Positions 25,619-33,312 of a stretch of DNA of 64,000 nucleotides are shown in pieces. A program made the position numbers and the translations under genes. Source of the DNA: Paenibacillus sp. MZ04-78.2 (GTDB lineage: Bacteria > Bacillota > Bacilli > Paenibacillales > NBRC-103111); assembly GCF_024213375.1 (NCBI RefSeq), contig NZ_JANAVJ010000022.1:1-64000 (forward strand), written 5' to 3'. Each line of letters starts with the position of its first letter. Positions within the stretch are counted from its first letter, which is position 1. The notes under the pieces were generated by a model. It was given only the letters and a program-made list of their open reading frames with translations. It did not search any database and had not been told where the DNA came from.

Positions 25619-25656
25619 CCCCATCTAGCTTTTCGTTAAAATGTTGGCGGAACCCC
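25619..25656 (-). repeat. right terminal inverted repeat (IRR)
   Basis: Read on the minus strand, it begins GGGGTTCC and matches the left terminus in 25 of the first 27 positions; the innermost bases differ. It faces inward at the cargo end of the element. Confidence 0.9.
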
Positions 25657-25661
25657 TCTAA
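25657..25661. repeat. target-site duplication, right copy (TCTAA)
   Basis: This is identical to 20285-20289, the other flank of the transposon. Confidence 0.9.
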
Positions 25662-25772
25662 GATATTAAAGCTTTGTTCCCGATGGTTCGCGTGGGCCAT
25701 TGGGAATTTTTATAGGAGACGATTTCTGTTATGATAGGAATATATGTTCTAGGAAGAAGGGAGGAGAGCAGG

Positions 25773-26135
25773 ATGAACCGTAGATACAACGTGATCAAGC
25801 CCCATCGTTCCGAATACCCCCAGCCGATCCGGTTGTCAGCCGGAGAGCGTGTGATTCTGCGAGAATTGTATGATGGCCCGGAAGGCTGGCCCAACTGGCG
25901 CTACTGTTATACGCTCGACCGGAAGCAGGAGGGCTGGGTGCCCGAGCAGATTATCGAGAAGCGCGATCAGGAAGGCATCATTCGGGAATCGTATTCCGCC
26001 AACGAATTGAATGTGGACCCCGGCGATATCGTGAATGGGCATCGGGAGCTGAACCAATGGGTATGGTGCCAGCGGGAAGGGGAAGAAGCAGAATGGGGCT
26101 GGGTTCCGCTGGATCATGTGGAGCCGGTAGAGTAA
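25773..26135 (+). CDS. small protein with two SH3-like repeats
   Basis: The 120-residue soluble protein has two similar halves, each with the pattern of a bacterial SH3 fold: a GD/GE turn (SAGERVILRELY; DPGDIVNGHREL), a Trp-rich middle (GWPNWRYCYTL; QWVWCQ), and a GWVP exit (EGWVPEQII; WGWVPLDHV). Proteins of this kind bind proteins or ligands and have no catalytic residues. GGGAGGAGAG precedes the ATG at 25773. There is no signal peptide, so it should act inside the cell. The gene follows the transposon insertion by 110 bp, and its promoter may lie in the short stretch left between. Confidence 0.8.
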   Translation: MNRRYNVIKPHRSEYPQPIRLSAGERVILRELYDGPEGWPNWRYCYTLDRKQEGWVPEQIIEKRDQEGIIRESYSANELNVDPGDIVNGHRELNQWVWCQREGEEAEWGWVPLDHVEPVE

Positions 26136-26211
26136 TTTTTCAGGATTGCAACTTCAAATGATAATGATGCCGAGTAATTGAACAAGGGCGTGCGAAAAAA
26201 GGGGATTGAAA

Positions 26212-26838
26212 TTGTTAAAGGAATTGTACTTAATCAGACACGGAGAAGCGGAACACTTATTGAAAGGTGTAGTCGGCGGATGGTCAGATACCCCTTTAAC
26301 CGAAAATGGACGCGTTCAAGCGAAATTAACAGGAGAAAGATTGTGTTCGTTGCTGAGCGGTAAACCGATAAATTTTTATTCCAGCGACCTTACAAGAGCA
26401 AGCGATACAGCTGAAATCATAGGCCAAATCATTTCGAAAAGCCCTATTGTTGTTAAAGATCTCAGGGAATTAAGCAATGGACTGGCAGCGAACAAAACCA
26501 AGGAACAAGCAGAAGAATTAAAGCGACCCATCACCTACCCGATACTTGACTGGATACCTTATCCAGAGGCAGAGAGTTGGACAATGATGCACGATAGGGT
26601 GACGCGATTCATGGAGCGAATTAAGAACGAAGTGCATGAAACGACTGTGATTGTGACTCATTCAAATACAATTAATTCAATAATACACTGGTGGCTGGAG
26701 TTTGATAAAGAACTGATTTCAAAAGTATCATTTGATATAGCTCCATGCAGCATAACTTTACTTAACATTATCGAATGGTCAGAGAACAAAAACGTTTCAA
26801 AATTAAACGATACATGCCATCTTGATTATAACTGTTAA
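26212..26838 (+). CDS. histidine phosphatase (phosphoglycerate mutase-like)
   Basis: The roughly 208-residue protein has the catalytic RHG motif of the superfamily (LYLIRHGEAEH at the N terminus), the second-arginine region SSDLTRASDTAEIIG, an acidic ELSNG segment, and the second catalytic histidine in VIVTHSNTINSIIHWW. These enzymes form a phosphohistidine and remove phosphate from varied small molecules; the substrate cannot be told. There is no ATG start. TTG at 26212 has AAAAAAGGGG at seven bases and is preferred over the TTG at 26206, which is too close to it. The gene stands alone and is followed by a long perfect stem-loop. Confidence 0.85.
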   Translation: MLKELYLIRHGEAEHLLKGVVGGWSDTPLTENGRVQAKLTGERLCSLLSGKPINFYSSDLTRASDTAEIIGQIISKSPIVVKDLRELSNGLAANKTKEQAEELKRPITYPILDWIPYPEAESWTMMHDRVTRFMERIKNEVHETTVIVTHSNTINSIIHWWLEFDKELISKVSFDIAPCSITLLNIIEWSENKNVSKLNDTCHLDYNC

Positions 26839-26910
26839 TTCAAGTGGAAAAGCATAACATGTTAGGCAATAGAGTAACTTAACGGGTACGATAGCTCAAT
26901 AAACGACAAG

Positions 26911-26945
26911 CAAAGGCTGCCGGCAGATCCATCTGGCAGCCTTTG
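26911..26945. terminator. perfect 11-bp stem-loop after the phosphatase gene
   Basis: CAAAGGCTGCC and GGCAGCCTTTG pair perfectly with a 13-base loop. The T content at the end is low (TTTG), so it may be a weak or bidirectional terminator between the phosphatase and the convergent ridA fragment. Confidence 0.55.
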
Positions 26946-27079
26946 TGCTCGACAAGAACATAGGCCGATTAAACACCGCGTAATATTGTTTGAGGCCAAG
27001 AATGTGTGCCGATCGCCAATAGCGGTCGCGTCTTTTCGAAGCCCGACCGCCCGGCGCTGCGCCGACCTCGGAGGCTGAG

Positions 27080-27391
27080 TTAGTCGGTGTGTGCGACGGC
27101 GCGAATTTCAATCAGTTGATGAGGGAACGCCATACCCGACACGCCGATAAGAGTGACGGCCGGCCGATGGTCGCCCACATACTCCTTGTACAGAACGATG
27201 AACTGCTCGAAATGCTCTTGCGGGTTTGTTAGAAAGACCTCCATCTCAGCAATGTTCGACCTCGTGACACCAAATCCCGCCAGCACGCGATCGAGGTTCT
27301 CCAGCGACTGCCGGGTCTGCGCCTCGATATCGCCCTCGCCAACGAACGCACCCTGCATATCGTGGGAAAATTGTCCATACCCGAAAGGATA
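27080..27391 (-). pseudogene. ridA: RidA-family protein, 5'-truncated
   Basis: The frame encodes the C-terminal two thirds of a RidA/YjgF protein (enamine/imine deaminase fold): FSHDMQGAFVGEGDIEAQTRQ, then a fold-typical DRVLAGFG, HFEQFIVLYKEYVGDHRPAVT and the end LIEIRAVAHTD. Family members of about 125-130 residues begin with about 30 further residues leading to a VSGQ motif. Here the similarity starts at GQFSHD and is cut off at about 27391, directly beside the start of the divergent HxlR gene. The first ATG inside the frame (27358) would give a 92-residue protein without the first strands. A recombination event that placed the HxlR gene here would explain the loss. The base composition is more GC-rich than the right-hand neighbour. 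Confidence 0.75.
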
Positions 27392-27399
27392 GTGTAAAT

Positions 27400-27741
27400 A
27401 TGAGTATGGCTGAATATAAAGGTAAAGTTAGAAATATTCAAGATACACCTTTTGGTTATACAATGTCAGTGATTGGCGGTAAATGGAAAATGGTTATTAT
27501 TTACCTTTTAGCAGAAAACCAACCGATTCGCTTTAACGATCTGAAAAGACAAATAGGAGCTATTACATTTAAAATGTTGAGTTCACAACTAAAAGAATTG
27601 GAAGCGGATGGTCTCGTGAAACGGAAAGAGTATCCTCAAGTTCCCCCTAAAGTCGAGTACAGTCTCACAGATAAAGCGGAAACCCTATTACCCGTTCTGG
27701 AAAAGTTATGTGAGTGGGGAGTAAAAAACCAAAATAATTAA
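27400..27741 (+). CDS. HxlR-family transcriptional regulator
   Basis: The 113-residue winged-helix protein has the family pattern FGYTMSVIGGKWKMVIIYLL, then IRFNDLKRQIGAITFKMLSSQLKELEADGLVKRKEYPQVPPKVEYSLT. HxlR proteins are small dimeric regulators that often sense aldehydes or redox stress and usually control a divergently transcribed neighbour. Here the divergent neighbour is the truncated ridA, so the natural target may have been ridA or a gene lost with its 5' end. GAAAGGAT lies about 17 bases before the first ATG (27400); a second ATG two codons later is possible. Confidence 0.9.
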   Translation: MSMAEYKGKVRNIQDTPFGYTMSVIGGKWKMVIIYLLAENQPIRFNDLKRQIGAITFKMLSSQLKELEADGLVKRKEYPQVPPKVEYSLTDKAETLLPVLEKLCEWGVKNQNN

Positions 27742-27762
27742 ATTAGATCTAGTCATGAAGTT

Positions 27763-27783
27763 CCGCGCAGTGCGCGGTTTTTT
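27763..27783 (+). terminator. terminator of the HxlR gene
   Basis: CCGCGC-AGT-GCGCGG is a perfect 6-bp GC-only stem followed by six T. Confidence 0.9.
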
Positions 27784-27845
27784 ATCTTGTTTAAAAGGTG
27801 AAATTAACGGCCGTTTCTTGGTAATAATAGTTAGGAGAGAGTGTT

Positions 27846-28175
27846 GTGAGCGAGAACAACCCGTTGCGGGATGTGTTTGACGCAATTGCAGATCCAACCA
27901 GGCGCCGACTCATTCGTCTGTTAGCAGAGAAAGAGGAGATACCGCTTCATGAGTTAACGGCACAGTTTCCAATGGGCCGGACAGCGGTATCCAAGCATTT
28001 GACAATTCTTAAAGAGGCCGGACTGGTACTTGACCGAAAGGTCGGCAGAGAAACGCGATTTAGGCTAAACGCCTCTCCACTCAGAGAAATTCAAGATTGG
28101 GTGGCTTTCTACAGCAAGTTCTGGAGTACGAATATGTTGCGCTTGAACCAACTACTAGAGGAGGAAGAAGAATGA
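27846..28175 (+). CDS. ArsR-family regulator paired with an SRPBCC protein
   Basis: The 109-residue winged helix has DVFDAIADPTRRRLIRLLAEKE, HELTAQFPMGRTAVSKHLTILKEAGLV and the wing VGRETRFRLN, but no metal-binding cysteines. It belongs to the branch of ArsR proteins that lie in an operon with an activator-of-Hsp90-ATPase (SRPBCC) protein. Translation starts at GTG 27846 after TTAGGAGAGAG. Its stop overlaps the start of the SRPBCC gene (ATGA), so both are made together. Confidence 0.9.
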   Translation: MSENNPLRDVFDAIADPTRRRLIRLLAEKEEIPLHELTAQFPMGRTAVSKHLTILKEAGLVLDRKVGRETRFRLNASPLREIQDWVAFYSKFWSTNMLRLNQLLEEEEE

Positions 28176-28591
28176 GTTTATCATTAACCTTGGATTTTCA
28201 GTACACAACATCGATCGAGAAGCTTTGGTCCGCCTTAACCGATTCAAGTAAGCTTGCCAAGTGGGTGGTCAACATCCACACCGGTCAGGCGATGGAAAAT
28301 GATTTTAAGCCCATAGTAGGACATCGTTTTCAGTTTCGCACTCAGCCGTCCGAATGGTGGGATGGAATTATTGACGGCGAAGTGCTTATCGTGGACGCAC
28401 CAAACCGGTTGTCCTATACCTGGGCAAGCGGAGGGGAAAAGCATACGGTCACCTGGACGCTGCAAGATTTAGGGGACGGAAAGGTTAACCTTCATCTCGA
28501 ACAAACCGGATTCTCCAATGCTCAAGGAGTCGAAGGCGCAAGGTATGGCTGGGGTAAATGGTGTGGCGAGCTTGAAAAGGTGTTGGCATAG
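28172..28591 (+). CDS. SRPBCC (AHSA1-like) ligand-binding protein
   Basis: The 139-residue protein has the SRPBCC helix-grip pattern: an opening strand (LTLDFQYTTSIEKLWSALTDSSKLAKWV), VGHRFQFR, a GEVLIVDAPNRLSYTW strand, TVTWTLQDLGDGKVNLHLEQTGF and the C-terminal helix GWGKWCGELEKVL. Such proteins hold hydrophobic ligands in a deep cavity. The tight pairing with the ArsR-type regulator is common in Gram-positive genomes, and the regulator probably controls both genes. GAGGAGGAAG provides the ribosome binding site within the preceding gene. Confidence 0.88.
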   Translation: MSLSLTLDFQYTTSIEKLWSALTDSSKLAKWVVNIHTGQAMENDFKPIVGHRFQFRTQPSEWWDGIIDGEVLIVDAPNRLSYTWASGGEKHTVTWTLQDLGDGKVNLHLEQTGFSNAQGVEGARYGWGKWCGELEKVLA

Positions 28592-28655
28592 TCGTTTAAT
28601 CCACATAAAAAGGCTCCTTGGCATGAGGTTAGCGGGAAGTATATCGATAGGAACG

Positions 28656-28686
28656 GAAGCTGCCGGAATTATTTCGCGGCAGCTTC
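28656..28686. other. 10-bp stem-loop between convergent genes
   Basis: GAAGCTGCCG pairs with CGGCAGCTTC around an 11-base loop. It lies between the SRPBCC gene and the convergent AraC gene and may act as a weak bidirectional terminator; no T-run is attached. Confidence 0.5.
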
Positions 28687-28735
28687 ATGGTGAAAGGGTA
28701 TTCATCCCTCGTTCTCATTAGTCCAACAAACGCTT

Positions 28736-29608
28736 TTATTTCTTTTTGATAGGCATCCATATTTCGCTTTTAAAATTTGGCGATGTGATATCTTTGTGCT
28801 CATTCCAAAGAATTTCAGGCCCTTTACTTAGCTCGTATCCCGATGACGGAAACCATTCCGAATATATTCGCCCCCAAATCTCTTGTAGCGCACTCGGAAA
28901 AGAGCCGACAACTGTGAATACAGCCCACGTAGAGGCCGCCACTTCCAGCTGATCTAAGCCATTCCATGCGTCTTTCGTAGTGGCAACGCCAATATAATGA
29001 TCGAGCTCTCCTTTTTCCTCCATACGCCCTTCAGAGAAATTTGTAGAGGCGCTTATAAACCCTGAAGGCTCAACATCAGAAAATCTCTTCATCTCATCAA
29101 TCATTTCCGGCGTCAACCCTTCATACATCGACGCAATCTCCGGATTGACCCCTTGGAAAATGATTGGTACCCGTTTTTTTATCCCCACGATGCGAAAAGA
29201 TTCTTTGTTTTCAATACGGTAATTCATTTCATTTCCTCCTTTGATAGTCAGCTGAAACACCATCCGAGGGAAAGCCTTAAGGGAATGTCCATGGACCCGA
29301 GCTTCCGAAGGGCTAACCCCATGCATGCTATGGAAAGCCCTGGAAAAGGAATCAGGCGAATTATAACCATATTTCAGAGCGGCATCAATAATTTTGATAT
29401 CACTTTGTGAAAGCTCGAGTGCTGCCAAAGTTAGACGTCGACGACGGATGTATTCCGACAGAGTAATGCCTGCTAGGAATGAGAACATGCGAGTAAAATG
29501 GTATTCCGAACAGCAGGCTATTTTCACAACCTCCTGATAATCAACAGGATTTGTCAGGTTCTCCTCAATATAGTTTAAAGCGTTGTTCAGTTGTGCCAGC
29601 ATATTCAT
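28736..29608 (-). CDS. AraC-family regulator with GyrI-like effector domain
   Basis: The 290-residue protein has an N-terminal double helix-turn-helix of AraC type (residues 1-105: [18 protein letters not shown] and [25 protein letters not shown]) and a C-terminal GyrI/BmrR-like ligand-binding domain (about 130-290, ending EIWMPIKKK). This is the layout of Rob/SoxS-like multidrug regulators, in which the second domain captures amphipathic compounds. It is convergent with the ArsR-SRPBCC pair and has no divergent partner within the 256 bp to its right, so its targets are unknown. Confidence 0.9.
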   Translation of the reverse strand: MNMLAQLNNALNYIEENLTNPVDYQEVVKIACCSEYHFTRMFSFLAGITLSEYIRRRRLTLAALELSQSDIKIIDAALKYGYNSPDSFSRAFHSMHGVSPSEARVHGHSLKAFPRMVFQLTIKGGNEMNYRIENKESFRIVGIKKRVPIIFQGVNPEIASMYEGLTPEMIDEMKRFSDVEPSGFISASTNFSEGRMEEKGELDHYIGVATTKDAWNGLDQLEVAASTWAVFTVVGSFPSALQEIWGRIYSEWFPSSGYELSKGPEILWNEHKDITSPNFKSEIWMPIKKK

Positions 29609-29706
29609 GACGTTGCCTCCCCTCGTTAATCAAAGGATAGCAGAGAAGGTTTTTTCCTTCCCGACTTTTTCTGCACGATTTTGTAGGGTTTTTCGTGTTA
29701 GTTCAA

Positions 29707-29745
29707 CAAAAAGGACGCTCCCAAGCCTTCGCTTGGGAGCGTCCT
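29707..29745 (-). terminator. strong terminator on the minus strand
   Basis: A perfect 15-bp stem (AGGACGCTCCCAAGC with its complement, loop of four) is followed on the minus strand by TTTTTGTT. It serves the dinB-like gene that ends 120 bp to the right and shields the AraC promoter. Confidence 0.92.
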
Positions 29746-29864
29746 CCTCATTATAATCCATTTCCAATTATAAATTAAAGAACGTACGCAGGTAGCATGT
29801 AATGCTAAAAAAGGAGCCCTTGCTTAATGTAAGCACTAAGAAAATAATTTATTTTCTTTGAACA

Positions 29865-30352
29865 TCATTTGCCTTCCTCGTCAGCCGAAGGACCGTAAAG
29901 GCCCGGCACCGGAATATCAAGCAGCCGCAAATAAACCCCAAGCTGCGCCCGGTGGTGGACCATGTGGCTTAATCCGAAGGTGCGAAGCGCGATCGCCCGC
30001 GGTTGGCGCAGGATGATATGGTCGCCGTTTCGCAAGGTCCATTCCTCGCCCAGCGTTTTCTCGTCGCATTCGGCTAACAGCTTTTCAAGCTTGACGACGT
30101 TCGCGTCGAATTCCTCCAGCACGTCTTCGCGTCTTTCCGCCGATGCGGCACGGTCGAAAGATCGAATTCCGGGTAAAGAAAAATCGCGACTTGCCAGTTC
30201 AGCAGGTTGATCAGGTGCGTGGCCAGCCCGCCCAACGTCATCGATTTCACATGCGGCTTCCACGTCATATGCTCCTCGGGCAAGCGCTCCAGGATGCGGC
30301 GCGTAGTGGCCAACTCATGCATCGCGTCTCCGACGATCAGTTGTTTCACCAT
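29865..30352 (-). pseudogene. DinB-family protein, frameshifted
   Basis: Two frames form a complete DinB-fold four-helix-bundle protein of about 160 residues. The first part (30352 to about 30160) contains MVKQLIVGDAMHELATTRRILERLPEEHMTWKPH and the metal-ligand region LATHLINLLNW. The second (about 30150-29865) continues with SAERREDVLEEFDANVVKLEKLL, LRQPRAIALRTFGLSHMVHHRAQLGVYLRLLDIPVPGLYGPSADE and the stop. The two HxxxH-type metal ligands fall in different frames. The shift is near 30150-30165 and could be one missing base; there is no homopolymer at this point. DinB-fold proteins are metal-binding, often thiol-dependent transferases. GGGAGGAGAGG precedes the start. Confidence 0.82.
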
Positions 30353-30507
30353 AGATGTCCTCTCCTCCCTTATACGGCTAGCATACTATAAACCCGATCG
30401 AGTGAAAAGGCTTTCTCGGTCGTTTGACATCGGATGGCGGTACGACATGAATGGCAAACGTACGTTCGTCATCCGCATCCGTAGGCTTAACCGAAAAATG
30501 GTTCTTG

Positions 30508-31938
30508 TTACTGAGATGAACCGCTGCCGCCGTCTACCAATTCGACAAGCCTCAGGATGCCTTCTCTCAATAGCTGCTCATTCAGATACGAATAGCTGAG
30601 GCGTATCCATGATTTGTACTCCTTGAGCGGATCGCAAATTGCTCCAGGCACAAAGGTGATGGATTGCTTGATGCATGTACTGAGCAAACGTTCAATCTCC
30701 ACCGTTTCCGGCAGCTTCACCCACAAGTTGAATCCGCCTGCGGGGGAGTTCCATTGCCAGTCGGTAGCGGACAATTCCTGTTCTACGATATCCTTGCGGA
30801 CCGCGAGCGCAATGCGAAGCTTCTCCATATGCTGCTGCAGCCGCTCGGAGAAAAAATAATGCAGAAAAATTTTCTGATTCACCAAAGGCGTCCCGCTGTC
30901 CGACAACAATTTGGCTTTGATCAGGTAGTTCATGATGGAAGGGCGGCACGCAACGATGGCGATGCCGAGGCCGGGAGCGATATATTTGCTGAAGCTGCGA
31001 AGATAAATGACCCAGCCTGCTGTATCGTAAGCAAAAAGAGGCAGCGGCGGCTCTTCGCCAAAATAAATGTCACGGTAAGGATCGTCCTCTAGCAGCAGAC
31101 ATTGATACCGCTCGGCAAGCTCAACGAGCCTTTTCCTTTGTTCGGCGGGAACAACATAGCCTGTTGGACTTTGAAAGGTGGGATTGAGATAAAACAGCCG
31201 CGGCTTGTAGGCTTGCATCAGCTTCTCTACCTGCTCCAGATCGTAGCCGTCCGGGTGAATCTCGACCGGAACGATAGCTGCGCCTTGTCTTCTGAAAATG
31301 TCAATCGCCGTGCTGTAGGTAGGACACTCCAACATAACGGCGTCTCTCGGCTTGACCAGCGCTCTCGCGACCAAATCCATGGCCTCCTGCGATCCGCAAG
31401 TGATCAACAATTCGTCTGCAGATAAGTGAAACCGGTGGTAATCGGTAAAGTAGCGGCTCAACGCATCCCGCAGCTCCTGGTCCCCTTGCGCGGTAAAGTA
31501 GGTGCCGAGCATTTTGGGATACAAATCGAACACTTGCTTCACATATTCCGAAAAATAAAGATTAGGGAGTAGGTTCGGGTCGAGCAGCGATCTGGACAGA
31601 ACATACTCGGCTGGCACCTGATGGATTTCAGAAAGATGGCTTTCATGCACGTAAGCGGAAATGATCGGATTATGCAGCGAGTCCGCAGAAAGACTGCCGT
31701 CCGGTCTTACATAATAGCCGGATTTGTCCTTCGCTTCCACGATCCGATTTTCCTTCAGCAGCTGATAGGCTTTAAAGACCGTCAGATGATGCACATTGAA
31801 TTCCATCGCCAGCGAGCGGAGGGAGGGAAGCTTATCATGCGGCTTCCATTCGCAGCGACGGATTCGATCCACAATATAGTCATAGACTTGTTCAAACAGT
31901 TTGCCTGCATATCCGCTTGAAAGAACTGTTTTTTTCAT
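30508..31938 (-). CDS. MocR/PdxR-type regulator (GntR helix-turn-helix fused to aminotransferase-like domain)
   Basis: The 476-residue fusion has an N-terminal GntR winged helix (residues 10-78: LFEQVYDYIVDRIRRCEW, LPSLRSLAMEFNVHHLTVFKAYQLL) and a fold-type I aminotransferase domain (about 115-470) with the PLP lysine in SFSKYIAPGLGIAIV, NPTFQSPTGYVVP and LLLEDDPYRDIYF. MocR proteins use PLP adducts as effectors and typically control a divergently transcribed transporter or metabolic gene. Here the divergent gene, 192 bp away, is an EamA-family transporter, so control of export or uptake of an amine or amino acid is a reasonable inference. Confidence 0.92.
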   Translation of the reverse strand: MKKTVLSSGYAGKLFEQVYDYIVDRIRRCEWKPHDKLPSLRSLAMEFNVHHLTVFKAYQLLKENRIVEAKDKSGYYVRPDGSLSADSLHNPIISAYVHESHLSEIHQVPAEYVLSRSLLDPNLLPNLYFSEYVKQVFDLYPKMLGTYFTAQGDQELRDALSRYFTDYHRFHLSADELLITCGSQEAMDLVARALVKPRDAVMLECPTYSTAIDIFRRQGAAIVPVEIHPDGYDLEQVEKLMQAYKPRLFYLNPTFQSPTGYVVPAEQRKRLVELAERYQCLLLEDDPYRDIYFGEEPPLPLFAYDTAGWVIYLRSFSKYIAPGLGIAIVACRPSIMNYLIKAKLLSDSGTPLVNQKIFLHYFFSERLQQHMEKLRIALAVRKDIVEQELSATDWQWNSPAGGFNLWVKLPETVEIERLLSTCIKQSITFVPGAICDPLKEYKSWIRLSYSYLNEQLLREGILRLVELVDGGSGSSQ

Positions 31939-32130
31939 ATATTTTTGCCCCCAGGCCCATTATCCCGCAAATACGCACTTGCGCGTGTGCCTCTATTATA
32001 CAGGAAACTCCCGCTTTCTGTTCTGGTCCATTCGATCTGTTCTATTCACCTTCGTTTATGATGGGAAAAAAGGAGGTTCTGATCAAGTCCGCCGGAAAAT
32101 CCGCGTAGCTCATGAAAGAAGGTTCTAGAT

Positions 32131-32823
32131 ATGAACAGAAACACTTTACTAACAGGTATCTCCTACTGTTTGATTCCTGCGCTGGCGTGGGGAGGCATGT
32201 TTCCCGTCATGCAGGTTGCCTTGAAGGTTCTCGATCCGTTCTATTTCACAACGATTCGCTACATATGGGCTGGCCTCATTCTTCTGGGAATGCTGATTGT
32301 TTTCGAGGGGAAGAATGTCCTCCGATTGGAAGGGAAATCGTGGAAGTTACTATTTTTTGGCGCTGTAGGGTTTTCGGGATTCGGCTTTCTTACCTTTGTC
32401 GGACAACAGCTCAGCGGACCGTCAGGCGCAATCATTGCCTCCGTTATTATGGCGTTAATGCCACTAATGACGACATGCGTAAATTGGGCTGTGCATAAAC
32501 GTAAACCCAAGCCGTCTACTTTTATTTCAATTTTCATTGCGCTTTCAGGCGCACTGTTGGTCATAACGAATGGAGATCCCTCCCTAATCGTTCAAACCAA
32601 AGATCACATTGGCGCCAGTCTGCTGATTATGCTCGGTGCTCTATGCTGGGTCGTTTATACGATGGGCGGCAGTCAATTTGCAGGCTGGTCGCCGCTTCGC
32701 TACACTGCTTTGACAACATGCTTCGGGTCCTTGATGAATATTTTAATCGTGCTGTCGGCAACGGTTTTCGGAGCCTTGACGATGCCAAGCGCGGAGAGGA
32801 TCGGAAGCGCAGGGTCGGAATGA
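32131..32823 (+). pseudogene. EamA/DMT-family transporter, C-terminally truncated
   Basis: The 230-residue frame has the opening of a ten-helix drug/metabolite transporter (GISYCLIPALAWGGMFPVMQ, a first EamA repeat of five helices, and the start of the second repeat up to helix 8). It then changes to a hydrophilic tail (MPSAERIGSAGSE) and stops. Normal members have about 300 residues, so about three helices are missing; the last piece may be shifted or joined by deletion to the sequence before the thioesterase gene, whose ATG follows 10 bp later. The gene is divergent from the MocR regulator, its likely controller. Function is doubtful in this state. Confidence 0.75.
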
Positions 32824-32832
32824 ATATGTAAA

Positions 32833-33267
32833 ATGACCATTCTTGAACATTATCGGAAAGTGCTGAACGGAGAATTGGATCAGTCCCCCGTTGAGCGCTT
32901 TATGGGATTGAAGCTGATTAGCGTAGAAGAGGGCGAGGCCACGTATGAAATGCAGGCTTCGGAGCAACACGCGAATCCGCAAGGCACATGCAACGGCGGC
33001 ATCATCGGCATTCTTGCCGACATGGCCATGGGCATTGCCTACGGCTCTACCTTGCAACAAGACGAAACCTTCACCACGATTGAGATGAAAGTAAACTTTT
33101 TCAGACCTGTATGGAACGCCAAAATAAGGGCCCATGCTACGATGTACAAGCGTGGACAGACCATCGGGTTCGTCCAGTGCAATATTACAGACGAGAACGA
33201 TAAACTCATCGCTCATGCCTCAAGCACTTGTATGACATTAAGGGGCGATAAAGCGCAAGGCAGGTAG
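32833..33267 (+). CDS. PaaI-family hotdog thioesterase
   Basis: The 144-residue protein has the hotdog-fold PaaI pattern: MGLKLISVEEGEATYEM, the catalytic loop HANPQGTCNGGIIGILADMAMG (His-x-x-Pro-x-Gly and the helix Asp), and a C-terminal hydrophobic strand set. These enzymes hydrolyse acyl-CoA thioesters such as aromatic or medium-chain acyl-CoA. The ATG is 10 bp after the truncated transporter gene; there is no strong ribosome binding site in that gap (TATGTAAA), which hints that the two were brought together by a deletion or that translation is coupled. It ends convergent with the bicupin gene, separated by a GC-rich hairpin. Confidence 0.88.
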   Translation: MTILEHYRKVLNGELDQSPVERFMGLKLISVEEGEATYEMQASEQHANPQGTCNGGIIGILADMAMGIAYGSTLQQDETFTTIEMKVNFFRPVWNAKIRAHATMYKRGQTIGFVQCNITDENDKLIAHASSTCMTLRGDKAQGR

Positions 33268-33279
33268 GCCCGCAGGAGA

Positions 33280-33306
33280 GGTCGCGGCCGAGCTCGGGTC
33301 GCGACC
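33280..33306. terminator. GC-rich stem-loop between convergent genes
   Basis: GGTCGCG pairs with CGCGACC, and the loop contains the palindrome CCGAGCTCGG, so the structure can extend. It lies between the thioesterase gene and the convergent bicupin gene and probably acts in both directions, although only short T/A runs follow. Confidence 0.6.
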
Positions 33307-33312
33307 GCAGGC

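Larger units (their letters stand above)
20290..25656. mobile_element. Tn3-family transposon with TnpI recombinase and cold-shock/HU/desaturase cargo
   Basis: This 5367-bp element is delimited by related terminal inverted repeats starting GGGGT and by a perfect 5-bp target duplication. The left half holds, on the minus strand, a damaged Tn3 transposase gene and a tyrosine recombinase gene, the arrangement of the Tn4430/TnpI branch of the family, where the recombinase replaces the usual serine resolvase. Upstream of the recombinase is a repeat-rich resolution site. The right half carries, on the plus strand, a cold-shock protein, an HU-like protein, a small membrane protein and a Des-like fatty acid desaturase. 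It is inserted between cydC and a small SH3-domain gene without disrupting either. With the transposase broken it can move only if a related transposase is present elsewhere. Confidence 0.93.

Noticed and set aside
20290-25656. Integrative element or phage remnant because of the tyrosine recombinase
   Set aside because: The recombinase lies beside a Tn3 transposase and a resolution site, and the 5-bp duplication with GGGGT ends fits Tn3 transposition; there are no phage genes and no att-type tRNA target.
29712-29745. Long perfect hairpin as part of a CRISPR or REP-type repeat family
   Set aside because: Only one copy seen in the window, and T-runs on the minus strand make it an ordinary terminator.
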